Counted from the stretch's first letter, positions 16,825 to 26,205 are shown. The stretch is DNA of 64,000 nt from Gemmatimonadota bacterium (GCA_016719105.1 JADKAQ010000016.1:186001-250000); one strand, 5' to 3'. The notes: generated by a model from the letters alone, not told the origin. Numbers and translations are program-made.

Positions 16825-18609
16825 TTACTCCGCCTGCGCGAGGTCGAGGAGATCGAAGATCTCTTGAAGGGTCGCGTCGTCGGTCGTGCCGCGCTGGCGC
16901 ATGGCATCCCGCACCTCGATGGCGCGGGCGATGGCCGCCGGTCCGCGGTACAACAGCGATTCGATAGGGACGACGACTTCGTCCTCCTCCAGACGAGCGG
17001 GCTCGCTCAGCGGTTCATCATCGAGCGAGCTGAAGCCGGCGATCCCCACCTGCAACAGGTCCTGCAGCTCCCGGCCGGTCGGCGTCGGCGGAGGGCGTCG
17101 GCCGCCGATCGCACCCTGGGGACTGGGCGCCGTGGGGGGCGTCGCGCCCGCGAGAGGTGGCTGCGCCGGTCTGGCGAGCGGTGCCGCAACCGGCGCCGCC
17201 GGCGCCGCAGGAACGGGCGGGGCGACCCTCGGCGCCGGCAGCACAGGAGGGGCGAACGCGGCGGCCGGGGGAACGGCGGGGGCGCCGATAAACGGGGCGC
17301 TCGCGGCCGGCGGCACCACGGGCGACGGAACGCCCAGGGGCGCCGGTGTGGGGACCGGTCGCTCCTCGACCACGCGGTGCGGCTGGATGACCGGCGACAT
17401 CACCGGCGTGTTGCGTCGCGAGCGCTCCAGCACCGCCAGCCGCCGTTCGATCTCCTCGATCGAGTCGCCAGGGGCGAGCAGCAGCAGGGCACCGGCCTCG
17501 ATCGCTTCGAGCGGTGACGGGGCGAGCAGGTCGATCTCGCGCGCCGTCTCGCCGAAGAAGGCGGCCACCTGGTGCACGTCGAACGACCCGGCCACGGACT
17601 CCATGTCGAGCAGGGCGCCGCGCAGCCCACGCTCGGCGCGCTCGCGCCCGGCGAGGTCGTGCACCTGGCGGGCGTCATTGACGAGGCGCCGCAGGTGCTC
17701 CGCCCGCGAGGTCACCTCGGCGCGGAAGCGCTGCATGCGCGTGCTGGGCGGCGCCGCGGCGCGCTGGAGCACGTGCGGGCCTGCGTCGGCATAGTACAGT
17801 TCGTCGATGGCCACCACGCGCTCGCCTTCGGCGACCGGGGCCGGCACTTCGAGCGCCGTCACGGCGCGGGCGAAGCGGGCGACCATCGGTTCGTCGGGGG
17901 CGGTGTCGCCGCCGTCGCGCAGTCGTGCGGAGGTCTGGCGCAGGACGTCGGCGGCCGAGCGGAAGAGCTCGATCTCGCCCTCGGCGAGCGGCGCGTCGGG
18001 CATCAGGGCGCGCGCCGTGCGATCGATGGCGTCGGCGACGTCGGCCAAGGGGGGGAAGTCGCCGATGCCGGCGATCCCGCGCATGGTTCGGGCGCGCGTG
18101 AGCGCGTCGTCGAGGGCGCGCTTGTGTCGCGGGTTGGCGACGAAGGCGTCGAGCTCGGCGGCGATGGCCGACGATTGCAGGGCGATGAAGACCGGGGCGG
18201 TGGCGGCCGCATCCGGGGCGGCGGATCGGCGCTCTTCGTTAGGCAGGCATCGCTGGAGGTCGGCGAGGCGTGCGTCGGCGCGCGCGGCCTCGCGTTCGCC
18301 CCAGGTGCGCACGCCGCGCACGAGGAATCGCAGGTCGTCGACCGTGAGGCGCAGGACGCGATGCAGGTCGACGGTCCACCGCAGGTCGCCATCGCGCACG
18401 CCATGGGCGAGCTGTTCGATGAGGCTGGCGATCTGCTCGATGGGCGCGACCTTGGCCATCGACGACGCGCCGCGCAGGGCGCGCGCCGTCGCGATGAAGG
18501 CGTTGCCGTCGGGGGGGGCACCGGTGCCGGCGACGAGTTGATCGAGCGCGTCGAGGTACTCGGTCGCTTCGACGAGATAGAACTCCAGGAGTTCCGGCGA
18601 TCCGGTCAT
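16825..18609 (-). CDS. HPt-like domain protein lacking the phosphorylatable histidine
   Basis: The first about 120 residues of this 594-residue protein fold like an HPt domain of the CheA type (FYLVEATEYLDALDQLV, then ARALRGASSMAKVAPIEQI). In HPt domains the second motif reads AHTLKGSA; here the histidine is arginine (ALRG), so phosphotransfer is unlikely. Two more helical segments at about 160-290 repeat a similar pattern (KRALDDALTRARTMRGIAGIG). Residues about 400-510 are a Pro/Ala-rich linker, and the C-terminus is a short acidic helical domain. It overlaps closely with the flippase gene. It may be a signalling scaffold derived from a chemotaxis-type protein. Confidence 0.6.
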   Translation of the reverse strand: MTGSPELLEFYLVEATEYLDALDQLVAGTGAPPDGNAFIATARALRGASSMAKVAPIEQIASLIEQLAHGVRDGDLRWTVDLHRVLRLTVDDLRFLVRGVRTWGEREAARADARLADLQRCLPNEERRSAAPDAAATAPVFIALQSSAIAAELDAFVANPRHKRALDDALTRARTMRGIAGIGDFPPLADVADAIDRTARALMPDAPLAEGEIELFRSAADVLRQTSARLRDGGDTAPDEPMVARFARAVTALEVPAPVAEGERVVAIDELYYADAGPHVLQRAAAPPSTRMQRFRAEVTSRAEHLRRLVNDARQVHDLAGRERAERGLRGALLDMESVAGSFDVHQVAAFFGETAREIDLLAPSPLEAIEAGALLLLAPGDSIEEIERRLAVLERSRRNTPVMSPVIQPHRVVEERPVPTPAPLGVPSPVVPPAASAPFIGAPAVPPAAAFAPPVLPAPRVAPPVPAAPAAPVAAPLARPAQPPLAGATPPTAPSPQGAIGGRRPPPTPTGRELQDLLQVGIAGFSSLDDEPLSEPARLEEDEVVVPIESLLYRGPAAIARAIEVRDAMRQRGTTDDATLQEIFDLLDLAQAE

Positions 18610-18664
18610 TCGCGAGTCAGGTGGTTGGCGCGAGGGGAAGTTAGGGATGCGTCCCCGTCGCGGG

Positions 18665-19414
18665 CTAGGTGTGCAACGTGGCGCGCGCGCGATCCATGGC
18701 GGCGCGCATCTCGCGCACGGCGGCGGCGATGCCCACGAAGACGGCGCGACTCACGATGGTGTGCCCGATGTTGAGCTCCTCGATTTCGGGGATTGCCGCG
18801 ATCGGGGTGACGTTGCGCACGGTGAGTCCGTGACCGGCGTGCACGTGCAACCCGAGCGAGTGGGCCAGCGCGGCCGCACGAGCGAGCGCCCCGAGATGTA
18901 CGGGGTCGTTCGGGTGATGTGCGTAGCTCCCGGTGTGCAGCTCGATCGCGTCGGCGCCGAGTTCGCGCGAGCGCTTGACGGCGGCAGAGACGGGATCGAT
19001 GAAGAGCGACGACCGGATGCCGGCGGCGCGCATGCGGGCCATGGCCCGTTCGAGGGCGGTGGGATCGTGCGAGACGTCGAGCCCTCCCTCGGTGGTGATC
19101 TCCTCGCGACGCTCGGGGACGAAGGTGACCTGAAAGGGGCGCAGCCGCTCGGCGATGGCGAGCATCTCGTCGGTGCAGGCCATCTCGAGGTTGAAGACGG
19201 TCTTCACGGAGGTCGAGAGGCGCTCGACGTCGTCGTCCTGGATGTGTCGACGGTCTTCGCGCAGGTGCGCGGTAATGCCATCGGCGCCGGCGGCCTCACA
19301 GGCGAGTGCCGCCGCGACCGGATCGGGTTCGTCGGTGCGTCGCGCCTGACGAATGGTGGCCACGTGATCGATGTTGATATAGAGCCGCTGATGGGGCGAA
19401 ACAGTCGTGGTCAT
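18665..19414 (-). CDS. pdxJ: Pyridoxine 5'-phosphate synthase
   Basis: PdxJ condenses deoxyxylulose 5-phosphate with aminoacetone phosphate in the DXP-dependent vitamin B6 pathway. The 249-residue protein has the expected YINIDHVATIRQARRTDEPD start, GITAHLREDRRHIQDDDV, FVPERREEITTEGGLDV, ELHTGSYA, and the C-terminal HAGHGLTVRNV and ELNIGHTIVSRAVF motifs. It is followed on the same strand by the HPt-like gene, 55 bases away. Confidence 0.97.
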   Translation of the reverse strand: MTTTVSPHQRLYINIDHVATIRQARRTDEPDPVAAALACEAAGADGITAHLREDRRHIQDDDVERLSTSVKTVFNLEMACTDEMLAIAERLRPFQVTFVPERREEITTEGGLDVSHDPTALERAMARMRAAGIRSSLFIDPVSAAVKRSRELGADAIELHTGSYAHHPNDPVHLGALARAAALAHSLGLHVHAGHGLTVRNVTPIAAIPEIEELNIGHTIVSRAVFVGIAAAVREMRAAMDRARATLHT

Positions 19415-19515
19415 GTGGGAACGCCTCCTGTCTGTGCGGGTACGCCCCCGGCGGCACCGTTGCTCGGCGCCCGGTGCCGGGTTACGTTCGCTCGCAATCT
19501 CGCCTGGAGAATCGC

Positions 19516-19944
19516 GTGAAGAAGTGGATCGTGCTGGTTCCGCTCGTGCTGGCGGCGTGTGGACGCAAGCCGGCGCCCGGCGTCGCGCTCACCGGCGCCG
19601 CTGCCCCGCGTCTGGCGGTAGAGTCGTTTCTCGCGGCGGTCAAGTCGCAGGACTTGCAGGCGATGTCGGTCGTGTGGGGGACCAGCAAGGGGCCCGCGCG
19701 CGACCAGCTCGAGCGTTCGGAACTCGAGAAGCGCGAGATCATCATGCAGGGGTGCTACGACCACGATCGATACAAGGTTGTGGAAGAGGGACCGGCGCCC
19801 GATGGCGAGCGCCTCGTACGCGTCGAGATCACGCGCGGAAAGAAGACCGCCACGCCGGCGTTCTCCGTGGTGAAGGGGCCCTCGGATCGCTGGTACGTGC
19901 GCGATGCGGGGATCACCGCCATGAAGGACTTCTGCAAGCGCTAG
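19516..19944 (+). CDS. Small hypothetical lipoprotein
   Basis: The GTG at 19516 is chosen because GGAG lies six bases upstream and it gives a clean lipoprotein signal (MKKWIVLVPLVLAAC, Cys15). The mature part of about 127 residues has a pattern of PRLAVESFLAAVKSQDLQAM, reminiscent of NTF2-like/DUF4878-type domains that begin with a helix of this form, and a strand SDRWYVRDAGI near the end. The resemblance is weak. It is divergent from pdxJ. Function unknown. Confidence 0.65.
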   Translation: MKKWIVLVPLVLAACGRKPAPGVALTGAAAPRLAVESFLAAVKSQDLQAMSVVWGTSKGPARDQLERSELEKREIIMQGCYDHDRYKVVEEGPAPDGERLVRVEITRGKKTATPAFSVVKGPSDRWYVRDAGITAMKDFCKR

Positions 19945-19987
19945 AGTCGTCGCGAGAGCGCGCGGAACCCTTTCCGCCGTCGCTAGG

Positions 19988-20413
19988 TTAGTACTCGGAC
20001 AATTCGACCAGTACACCGGCCGTTGCCGACGGGTGCAGGAAGGCGATGCGCTTGCCTTCTGCGCCGAGACGCGGGGATTCGTCGATGAGGCGGATCCCGG
20101 CTTCACGACAGCGAGCCAACGTTCCGTCGAGGTCGTCCACGTTGAAGCAGATGTGGTGAATGCCCGGGCCGCGCTTGGCGACGTACTTGCCAATCGGTGA
20201 CTCCGGCGATTGGGCCTCGAGGAGTTCGACGAGCGATTCTCCGGCGACGAGTCCCGCGATGCGGGCGCCGTCGGCATCATCGAGCGGCGTCTCGGGCAAA
20301 CCGAGGACGTCGCGGTAGAACGGGACGATCTCCTCGAGCGAGCGGACGGCAACGCCGATGTGGGCGATGCGCGTCCCGCGCCGGGATGGGTCGGATGATG
20401 GCAGCTGTGACAT
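19988..20413 (-). CDS. mce: Methylmalonyl-CoA epimerase (VOC family)
   Basis: This 141-residue protein interconverts (S)- and (R)-methylmalonyl-CoA in propionate metabolism. It has the two beta-alpha-beta-beta-beta modules of the vicinal-oxygen-chelate fold and the metal ligands His18 (RIAHIGVAV), His86/87 (GPGIHHICF) and Glu137 (VLVELSEY). The N-terminus RIAHIGVAVRSLEEIVPFYR is typical of the family. The frame is open upstream, but the ATG at 20413 gives the normal size. It is divergent from trxA. Confidence 0.9.
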   Translation of the reverse strand: MSQLPSSDPSRRGTRIAHIGVAVRSLEEIVPFYRDVLGLPETPLDDADGARIAGLVAGESLVELLEAQSPESPIGKYVAKRGPGIHHICFNVDDLDGTLARCREAGIRLIDESPRLGAEGKRIAFLHPSATAGVLVELSEY

Positions 20414-20500
20414 CAGGAGTCGGCGCTCCGGAATGGGTCGGTGCGCGCGCAAGTTAATCTGAGCGTCGATGGGGTGAATCCCCACGTGGAGGAATGCACG

Positions 20501-20830
20501 ATGTCGAACACGATGGCGGTGACGGACGCGAACTTCGCCAGTGAGATCGAGCAGGCGAGTGGGCTGGCGGTCGTGGACTTCTGGGCCGAATGGTGCGGGC
20601 CGTGCCGTATGGTAGGCCCCATCGTCGACCAACTCGCCGCCGAGTACGCCGGAAAGGCGAAGGTCACGAAGCTCGATGTGGACAGCAACCAGAAGACGGC
20701 GATGAAGTACAACGTGCGCTCGATCCCGACGATCCTGTTCTTCAAGGACGGCAAGGTGGTCGACACGGTCATCGGCTTCGCGCCCAAGCCGGCGCTCGAG
20801 CAGAAGTTCAAGCAGCACTCGGCGAACTGA
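20501..20830 (+). CDS. trxA: Thioredoxin
   Basis: This is a 109-residue thioredoxin with the WCGPC active site at residues 31-35, the VVDFWAEWCGPCRMVGP core, the cis-proline in RSIPTILFF and the final helix. It reduces protein disulfides in the cytoplasm. The ATG at 20501 is preferred because GGAGG lies eight bases upstream; an in-frame ATG at 20441 has no such site. Divergent from the epimerase gene. Confidence 0.97.
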   Translation: MSNTMAVTDANFASEIEQASGLAVVDFWAEWCGPCRMVGPIVDQLAAEYAGKAKVTKLDVDSNQKTAMKYNVRSIPTILFFKDGKVVDTVIGFAPKPALEQKFKQHSAN

Positions 20831-20966
20831 ACGCGCTCGCGCGCGGCGGCTTCTCTTCGCGTCGGCCGGGGGGCACTCGCCCTCCGGCCGACGTCGTCTT
20901 GAGGCGGGTCGCTTCCCCCGCAGGTGAGGGTCGCGGGGGGGCATCTCGCGGTCGTATTCTTGGGGG

Positions 20967-21857
20967 GTGACCACGACACCTCCCGCTGCTGTCGCGCCCG
21001 ACCTCTCCGGCGACGCTCCGCCTTCGACCGCGGGGACGCTCTACGTCGTCGCCACGCCGATCGGGAACCTGGGCGACATCACGTATCGCGCGGTCGAGAC
21101 GCTGGGGCGCGTGTCGGTGATCCTGTGTGAGGACACGCGGCATTCCCGTGGGCTGCTCGACCACTACGGCATCACCACGCCGGTCGCATCGCTGCACGAG
21201 CATAACGAGGCGCGCGAGACGCCGCGCTTGCTCCGACGGCTGGGGGACGGGGAGTCGATGGCCCTGATCTCCGATGCCGGAACGCCGTTGGTGTCGGATC
21301 CCGGGGCTCGGCTCGTGCACGCCGCCGTCGAGGCCGGAGTTCCCGTCGTGCCGGTGCCGGGGCCCTCGGCGCTCATCACGGCGCTCAGCGCCGCTGGCCT
21401 GCCGACCGATGCCTTCACCTTTCTCGGCTTTCTCGCCCGCAAGGGGAAGGAGCGCGCGTCCCAACTCGAGTTGCTCAGCACCCTGCCGCACACAGGCGTA
21501 GTGTACGAGGCGCCCAATCGTGTGGGCGATACGCTGGAGGAGCTGGCACAGGTGATGGGGGGCGCGGCGAGTGCGCGACGCGCCGTGCTCGCGCGCGAGC
21601 TCACGAAGAAGTTCGAGGAGTTTCGCCGGGGGAGCGTGGTCGAGCTCGCGGCCGGCGCGCGCGAGCGACCACCGCGCGGCGAAGTCGTGCTGCTCATCGA
21701 AGGGTGCGGCGCGGTGGTCGTCGACGAAGCGGCGCTGCGCGACGCGGCGCAGGCGCTGCGTCGCGAGGGGGCCACCACGAAGGAAATCGTTCGCTCGCTC
21801 GTGGACCGGTTCGGCGCCGCGCGCAATCTGGCCTATCGTGTAGCACAGGACGCATGA
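20967..21857 (+). CDS. rsmI: 16S rRNA (cytidine-1402-2'-O)-methyltransferase
   Basis: RsmI methylates the 2'-hydroxyl of C1402 in the ribosomal P site. The GTG-started 296-residue protein contains LYVVATPIGNLGDITYRA, EDTRHSRGLLDHYGI, MALISDAGTPLVSDPG and VPVPGPSALITALSAAGL, the SAM-binding tetrapyrrole-methylase fold of the family, plus a C-terminal TKKFEEFRRG motif. A GGGGGG run abuts the start. Its stop overlaps the next ATG (ATGA), so the DUF4159 gene is likely translationally coupled. Confidence 0.96.
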   Translation: MTTTPPAAVAPDLSGDAPPSTAGTLYVVATPIGNLGDITYRAVETLGRVSVILCEDTRHSRGLLDHYGITTPVASLHEHNEARETPRLLRRLGDGESMALISDAGTPLVSDPGARLVHAAVEAGVPVVPVPGPSALITALSAAGLPTDAFTFLGFLARKGKERASQLELLSTLPHTGVVYEAPNRVGDTLEELAQVMGGAASARRAVLARELTKKFEEFRRGSVVELAAGARERPPRGEVVLLIEGCGAVVVDEAALRDAAQALRREGATTKEIVRSLVDRFGAARNLAYRVAQDA

Positions 21858-22633
21858 TCTCTCGTCGCCGCGTGGCTTTCCCCGCTCGCCTCCCCAGACT
21901 GGCTCTCGTGCTCCCTCGCCTGCTGTCTCGTCCGATGTCCCGCCCGCTCTCGCGTCTGCTGCGCTGTGGCCGAGTGGTCGCGCCGGTCCTCCTCCTGTCC
22001 CTCGCGGGCTTCGCACCGTCCTCGGCCACGCGGCTGGGGATTGCCCGCCTGCAGTATGATGGAGGGGGAGACTGGTATGCGAATCCGTCGAGCCTTCCCA
22101 ACCTGTTGAAGGCGATCAACGAGCGCACGACGCTGCGTGTGGAGCCGACCGAGGGGCGTGTGACGCTGGCCGACGACCGGCTGTACGATTTCGCCTTCCT
22201 GCACATGACCGGTCACGGCACGGTGAAGTTCTCCGACCAGGACGTGACTCGGCTGCGGGAGTGGCTGCTGCGCGGCGGCTTCCTGCACGTGGACGACAAC
22301 TACGGGCTCGACGAGAGCTTCCGGAAGGAGATTGCCCGCGTCTTTCCCGACCGTCCGCTGGTGGACGTTCCACTCTCGCACCCCATCTATCGCGTGGTGT
22401 ATGACTTTCCGCGGGGGGTCCCCAAGGTGCACGAGCACGATGGCAAGCCGGCTCGAGGATACGGGATCTTCATCGGGGAGCGACTTGCGGTGTACTACAC
22501 CAGCGAGAGCGACCTCGGGAACGGGTGGGAAGACGTGGGGACCTACAATGATCCACCGGCGCTGCACGAGACGGCGCTTCGCATGGGCGTGAATCTCTTC
22601 GTGTACGCGATCACCAGCCGGCCGGTCTCATGA
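21854..22633 (+). CDS. DUF4159 protein
   Basis: This 259-residue protein starts at an ATG overlapping the rsmI stop. A membrane/signal segment (VLLLSLAGFAPSSA) lies near residues 45-60. The rest is a DUF4159 domain, recognisable by RLQYDGGGDWYANPSSLPNL, then FAFLHMTGHG, LREWLLRGGFLHVDDNYG and ETALRMGVNLFVYAIT; the fold resembles class I glutamine amidotransferase-like domains. DUF4159 genes usually sit beside MoxR, DUF58 and DUF4175 genes in envelope-related clusters, and DUF4175 follows here with ATGA overlap. The biochemical role is unknown. Confidence 0.85.
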   Translation: MISRRRVAFPARLPRLALVLPRLLSRPMSRPLSRLLRCGRVVAPVLLLSLAGFAPSSATRLGIARLQYDGGGDWYANPSSLPNLLKAINERTTLRVEPTEGRVTLADDRLYDFAFLHMTGHGTVKFSDQDVTRLREWLLRGGFLHVDDNYGLDESFRKEIARVFPDRPLVDVPLSHPIYRVVYDFPRGVPKVHEHDGKPARGYGIFIGERLAVYYTSESDLGNGWEDVGTYNDPPALHETALRMGVNLFVYAITSRPVS

Positions 22634-25600
22634 CGCTTCTCGAATTGGTGGAGCGCGAACGCCGAGGCGTCGCGCGGCAGTTGACGGCGGGGGGCGTGGC
22701 GCTGGTCGTGGCGGGCGCGGTGCTCGTCCTGCTTGCGGCCACGCTGGCGTTAGGCGACAGCCGTTGGCTGGCATTGCCGCGCATCACGCCGTTTGTCGGC
22801 TGGGCGGTGGCGCTCGGGGCGGCGGCACTGCTGGCGCGCTGGGTGCGCGGGCGGCTGACCGACGAGACGTCGGTGACCCGCATCGCCCATGCGGTGGAGC
22901 AGGAGCGACAGCTGCGCGCCGGCTCGGTGCGCGGGGCGCTGGAGGTGGCGGACGCCGGCGTGCTCGGTCGCCTCAACGCGGAGCAGGTGGCAGGGCGGTT
23001 GGCGGCGTTCGGGCCGCCGGCGCTGGCGCCGGGGCTGCGCAAGCAGGTCGCGCGCCGTGCGATGGGGGCACTGGGCGTTGCCGCGGTCGGGCTGCTGGCC
23101 CTCGTCTCGGCGGCGTCGGCGGCCCCGGATGGGTGGCGTGCGTTGTGGCACCCCGTCCGGGCGTGGAACGGCACCCTGCTGGGCGGGGTGACGCTGAGCG
23201 AGGCGCCGCGTTCGGTGCTGCGCGGCGAGAAGGTGCGGCTGACGGTCCGGGCTCCGGGGCGACGCCTGGTCACGGTGGCGCAGCGCGTGACGGGGAGTTC
23301 GTGGCGTTCCAGTGCCGTGGCGCTCATCGGCGACTCGGCCGTGGTGACGCTCGGCCCGCTCGACGCGGACCTGGCGCTGTATGCCACCGACGGGCGGAGC
23401 ACGAGCGACACCATGGCGGTGCGCGTGGTCGATCGCCCGTTCATCGGCGACGTGACGATCAAGGCGGTGTATCCCGCCTACCTGGCCCGCAAGGCGGAGG
23501 CGATCGCGTTAGGCGAGCTGGTGCGGATTCCGCGCGGGACGGTCCTGGAGATCGACGGGCATTCGTCGACGGAGCTGTCGACCGTGACGTTGGCGGGGAC
23601 GGGACTGCGCGCGTCGCTGGAGGTGTCGGACCGCAGCTTCCGCGGCCGCCTGCAGCCGACGGTTGGCGGGACGTTCGCCTGGGCCGCCACCGGGCGGAAC
23701 GGGGCCATCGAGGACCTGCCGCCCGCCCTCCAGCTGGAGGTGCAGGCCGACTCGGCGCCGCGCGTGGAGATCCTGTCGCCGGGGCGCGATACGCTGGTGC
23801 TGGTGCGCGACACGATCGGGGTGTCGGTGCTCGCCACCGACGACCACGGGTTGTCGACGGCGTCGCTGCGGGTCACGATCGTCAATGCCCGCGGCGAGGT
23901 GCGTTCATCGGTGACGCGGGCGTTAGGCAAGGCCGAAGGGGAGCAATTCCAGGGGCAGCTGTCGCTCTCGATGTCGGCGCTGACCCCCGGCGACGCCATG
24001 AAGCTGGTCGCGGTCGCCACCGATGGGTCGCCGTGGCGGCAGGCCGGCGAGAGCCCGGAGATCACGCTGCGCCTCCCGAGCGTGAGCGAGCAGCGCGAGG
24101 CGATGCGCAATGCCGCCGACTCGGCGGTCGCGCAGGCGCAGGCCACGGCCAACGCGCAGAAGCAGCTCAACCAGCGGACCGCCGACGCCGCCAAGGCGCG
24201 GCAGCGCGAGCCGCAGAAGGGCAGCAAGGACGCCATGTCGTACGAGGCGGCCGAGCAGGCCAAGCAGTTCGCCAAGGAGCAGCGGCAGCTGGCGGACCGC
24301 ATGCAGCAGATGCAGCAGATGGCGAAGAACATGGAGCAGCAGCTCAAGCAGGCCGGGGCGCTGGACAGCGCGCTGCAGGACCGGTTGCGCGAGGCGCAGA
24401 AGCTGCTGCGCGATGCCCTGACGCCCGAGCTGCAGGAGAAGCTCCGCAAGCTCGAGCAGGCGTCGCAGAACATGTCGCCTGACGAGTCGCGCAAGGCGCT
24501 GCAGGACCTGGCCGACCAGCAGCGCAAGTTGCGCGAGCAGCTGGAGAAGAGCGTGGAGATGCTCAAGCGCGCCGCGCTCGAGGGGCAGATGCAGACGCTC
24601 AAGGACGAGGCGAAGGACCTGGCCAAGAAGCAGCGCGAGCTGGTCGATTCGATGCGCACGGCCGACCAGCAGCAGGAGAAGCGCGCCGCCGAGCAGCTCG
24701 CCAAGGAGCTCTCCGACCGGGCGAAGAACCTGCAGGAGGACGTGAAGCAGCTGCAGGAGCGCCTGAAGAAGGAGAAGGCCGAGGCGGGGGCCGATCGGGT
24801 GCAGGAGGCCAACGACAAGATCGACGAGTCGCTGGAGAAGCTGCAGCAGGCCATGCGCGAGCAGGGGCAGAAGCAGCAGGGGCAGCCCGGCGAGAAGCAG
24901 GAGGGGCAGCCCGGCCAGCCGCAGGCAGGGGAGAAGCAGGGACAGCAGGGGCAACAGGGGCAGAAGCAGTCCGGCGAGAAGCAGCCCGGCGGGGAGAAGC
25001 AGCCGGGGGGCGAGAAGCAGCAAGGGGGCGAGAAGCAGCAGGGGCAATCCGCCCAGCAGGGACAGCAGGGGCAGTCGTCCAACGATCCCAAGCAGCAGGG
25101 GCAGAGCCAGCAGCAGGGGCAGGGACAGAAGGGCGGACAGGCGGGCCAGCAGCAGGGCAACGAGGCGTCGGCCGAGCAGGCGGCGAAGGCGATGGAAGAC
25201 GCCGCCAACGAGCTCGGGAAGGCGCGCGAGCAGCAGGTGGGGGAGTGGAAGAAGGAGCTCACCGGCGAGATGGATCGCTCGATCCAGGAGATGTTGCAGC
25301 TGGCGCGGGAGCAGGACAACCTGGAGCAGCAGGCGCGCAGCGGCACGTCGCCGTCCGACCTGCGGGCGCAGCAGAGCGCCCTGCAGCAGGGCGTGGACAA
25401 GACGATGCAGCGGCTGCAGCAGGCGGCGACCAAGTCGAACCTGTTGTCGCAGCGGTCGCTGCGCATGATGACGGATGCCCGCCGCAAGGTGGAGGAGGCG
25501 ACGGCGCAGACGCAGCGCGCGCAGACCGGCCAGCAAATGGCGAGCGCGATGCGCGAGGCCGGGGAGTCGCTCAACCAGGCGGGGGCGTCGTTGGTGCGCG

Positions 25601-26166
25601 ATCGCGAGCGCACGCAGAACAGCGAGTCGTCTACCGGCTTTGCCGAGATGCTCGAGCAGCTGCAACAGATGAGCAAGGCGCAGCAGGCGCTCAACTCGGC
25701 GGCGCAGGACCTCATGCCCAAGCCCGGCAGCAAGATGGACGGGCAGGGGCAGAATGCGGCGCGCGAACTGGCCAAGCAGCAGCGCGAGGTGGCGGCCAAG
25801 CTCGAGGAGCAGGGCGATCGCGACGAGACGGGGCGATCGGATGAGATGGCGCGCGAGGCGCGGCAGATCGCGCAGCAGCTCGAGTCGGCCAACCTCGATG
25901 CGGCGGTGCTCGAGCGTCAGCAGCGGCTCTTCCGCAAGATGCTCGACGCGGGGCGCCTGCTCGAGGAGGACCAGCGCGAGGATACCGGCAAGCGCGAGGC
26001 GAAGTCGTGGACGGGGACGGAGACGTTCACGCCGCAGGGAACCTCCGCCAGCGGCAAGGGGGCGTCGAAGTTCACTCCGCCCACCTGGAACGAACTGCGC
26101 GGCCTGACGCCCGAGGAGCGGCGCCTGGTGCTGGAGTACTTCAAGCGGATCAATGCGAAACCTTGA
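22630..26166 (+). CDS. DUF4175 membrane protein with long coiled coil and Gln/Gly-rich tract
   Basis: This is a 1178-residue protein. Two N-terminal transmembrane helices (about 20-42 and 55-70) and a third near 140-160 anchor it; residues about 180-490 are beta-rich, with features of the DUF4175 family. From about 490 to 740 it is almost pure helix rich in Gln, Lys, Glu and Ala, predicted coiled coil. Residues about 745-850 are a tract of repeats such as GQKQQGQPGEKQ, followed by more coiled coil. The C-terminus (KFTPPTWNELRGLTPEERR) is conserved-looking. It overlaps DUF4159 by ATGA. It is likely part of a membrane complex related to the Bat/MoxR systems, though those partners are not in this window. 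Confidence 0.8.
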   Translation: MTLLELVERERRGVARQLTAGGVALVVAGAVLVLLAATLALGDSRWLALPRITPFVGWAVALGAAALLARWVRGRLTDETSVTRIAHAVEQERQLRAGSVRGALEVADAGVLGRLNAEQVAGRLAAFGPPALAPGLRKQVARRAMGALGVAAVGLLALVSAASAAPDGWRALWHPVRAWNGTLLGGVTLSEAPRSVLRGEKVRLTVRAPGRRLVTVAQRVTGSSWRSSAVALIGDSAVVTLGPLDADLALYATDGRSTSDTMAVRVVDRPFIGDVTIKAVYPAYLARKAEAIALGELVRIPRGTVLEIDGHSSTELSTVTLAGTGLRASLEVSDRSFRGRLQPTVGGTFAWAATGRNGAIEDLPPALQLEVQADSAPRVEILSPGRDTLVLVRDTIGVSVLATDDHGLSTASLRVTIVNARGEVRSSVTRALGKAEGEQFQGQLSLSMSALTPGDAMKLVAVATDGSPWRQAGESPEITLRLPSVSEQREAMRNAADSAVAQAQATANAQKQLNQRTADAAKARQREPQKGSKDAMSYEAAEQAKQFAKEQRQLADRMQQMQQMAKNMEQQLKQAGALDSALQDRLREAQKLLRDALTPELQEKLRKLEQASQNMSPDESRKALQDLADQQRKLREQLEKSVEMLKRAALEGQMQTLKDEAKDLAKKQRELVDSMRTADQQQEKRAAEQLAKELSDRAKNLQEDVKQLQERLKKEKAEAGADRVQEANDKIDESLEKLQQAMREQGQKQQGQPGEKQEGQPGQPQAGEKQGQQGQQGQKQSGEKQPGGEKQPGGEKQQGGEKQQGQSAQQGQQGQSSNDPKQQGQSQQQGQGQKGGQAGQQQGNEASAEQAAKAMEDAANELGKAREQQVGEWKKELTGEMDRSIQEMLQLAREQDNLEQQARSGTSPSDLRAQQSALQQGVDKTMQRLQQAATKSNLLSQRSLRMMTDARRKVEEATAQTQRAQTGQQMASAMREAGESLNQAGASLVRDRERTQNSESSTGFAEMLEQLQQMSKAQQALNSAAQDLMPKPGSKMDGQGQNAARELAKQQREVAAKLEEQGDRDETGRSDEMAREARQIAQQLESANLDAAVLERQQRLFRKMLDAGRLLEEDQREDTGKREAKSWTGTETFTPQGTSASGKGASKFTPPTWNELRGLTPEERRLVLEYFKRINAKP

Positions 26167-26170
26167 GGGC

Positions 26171-26205
26171 GGAAGACGGGAAGACGGGAAGACGGGAGGA
26201 CGAGT
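26171..26205. repeat. GAAGACGG tandem repeat carrying the next gene's ribosome-binding site
   Basis: About four units run from just past the DUF4175 stop to the start of the TPR gene. The last unit, GGGAGGACGAGTG, supplies both a GGAGG-like site and the GTG start codon of that gene. Confidence 0.8.

Noticed and set aside
22747..23928. GTTAGGC motifs inside genes as attC cores
   Set aside because: They have no partner RYYYAAC core or pairing arms, and encode Leu-Gly within conserved proteins.
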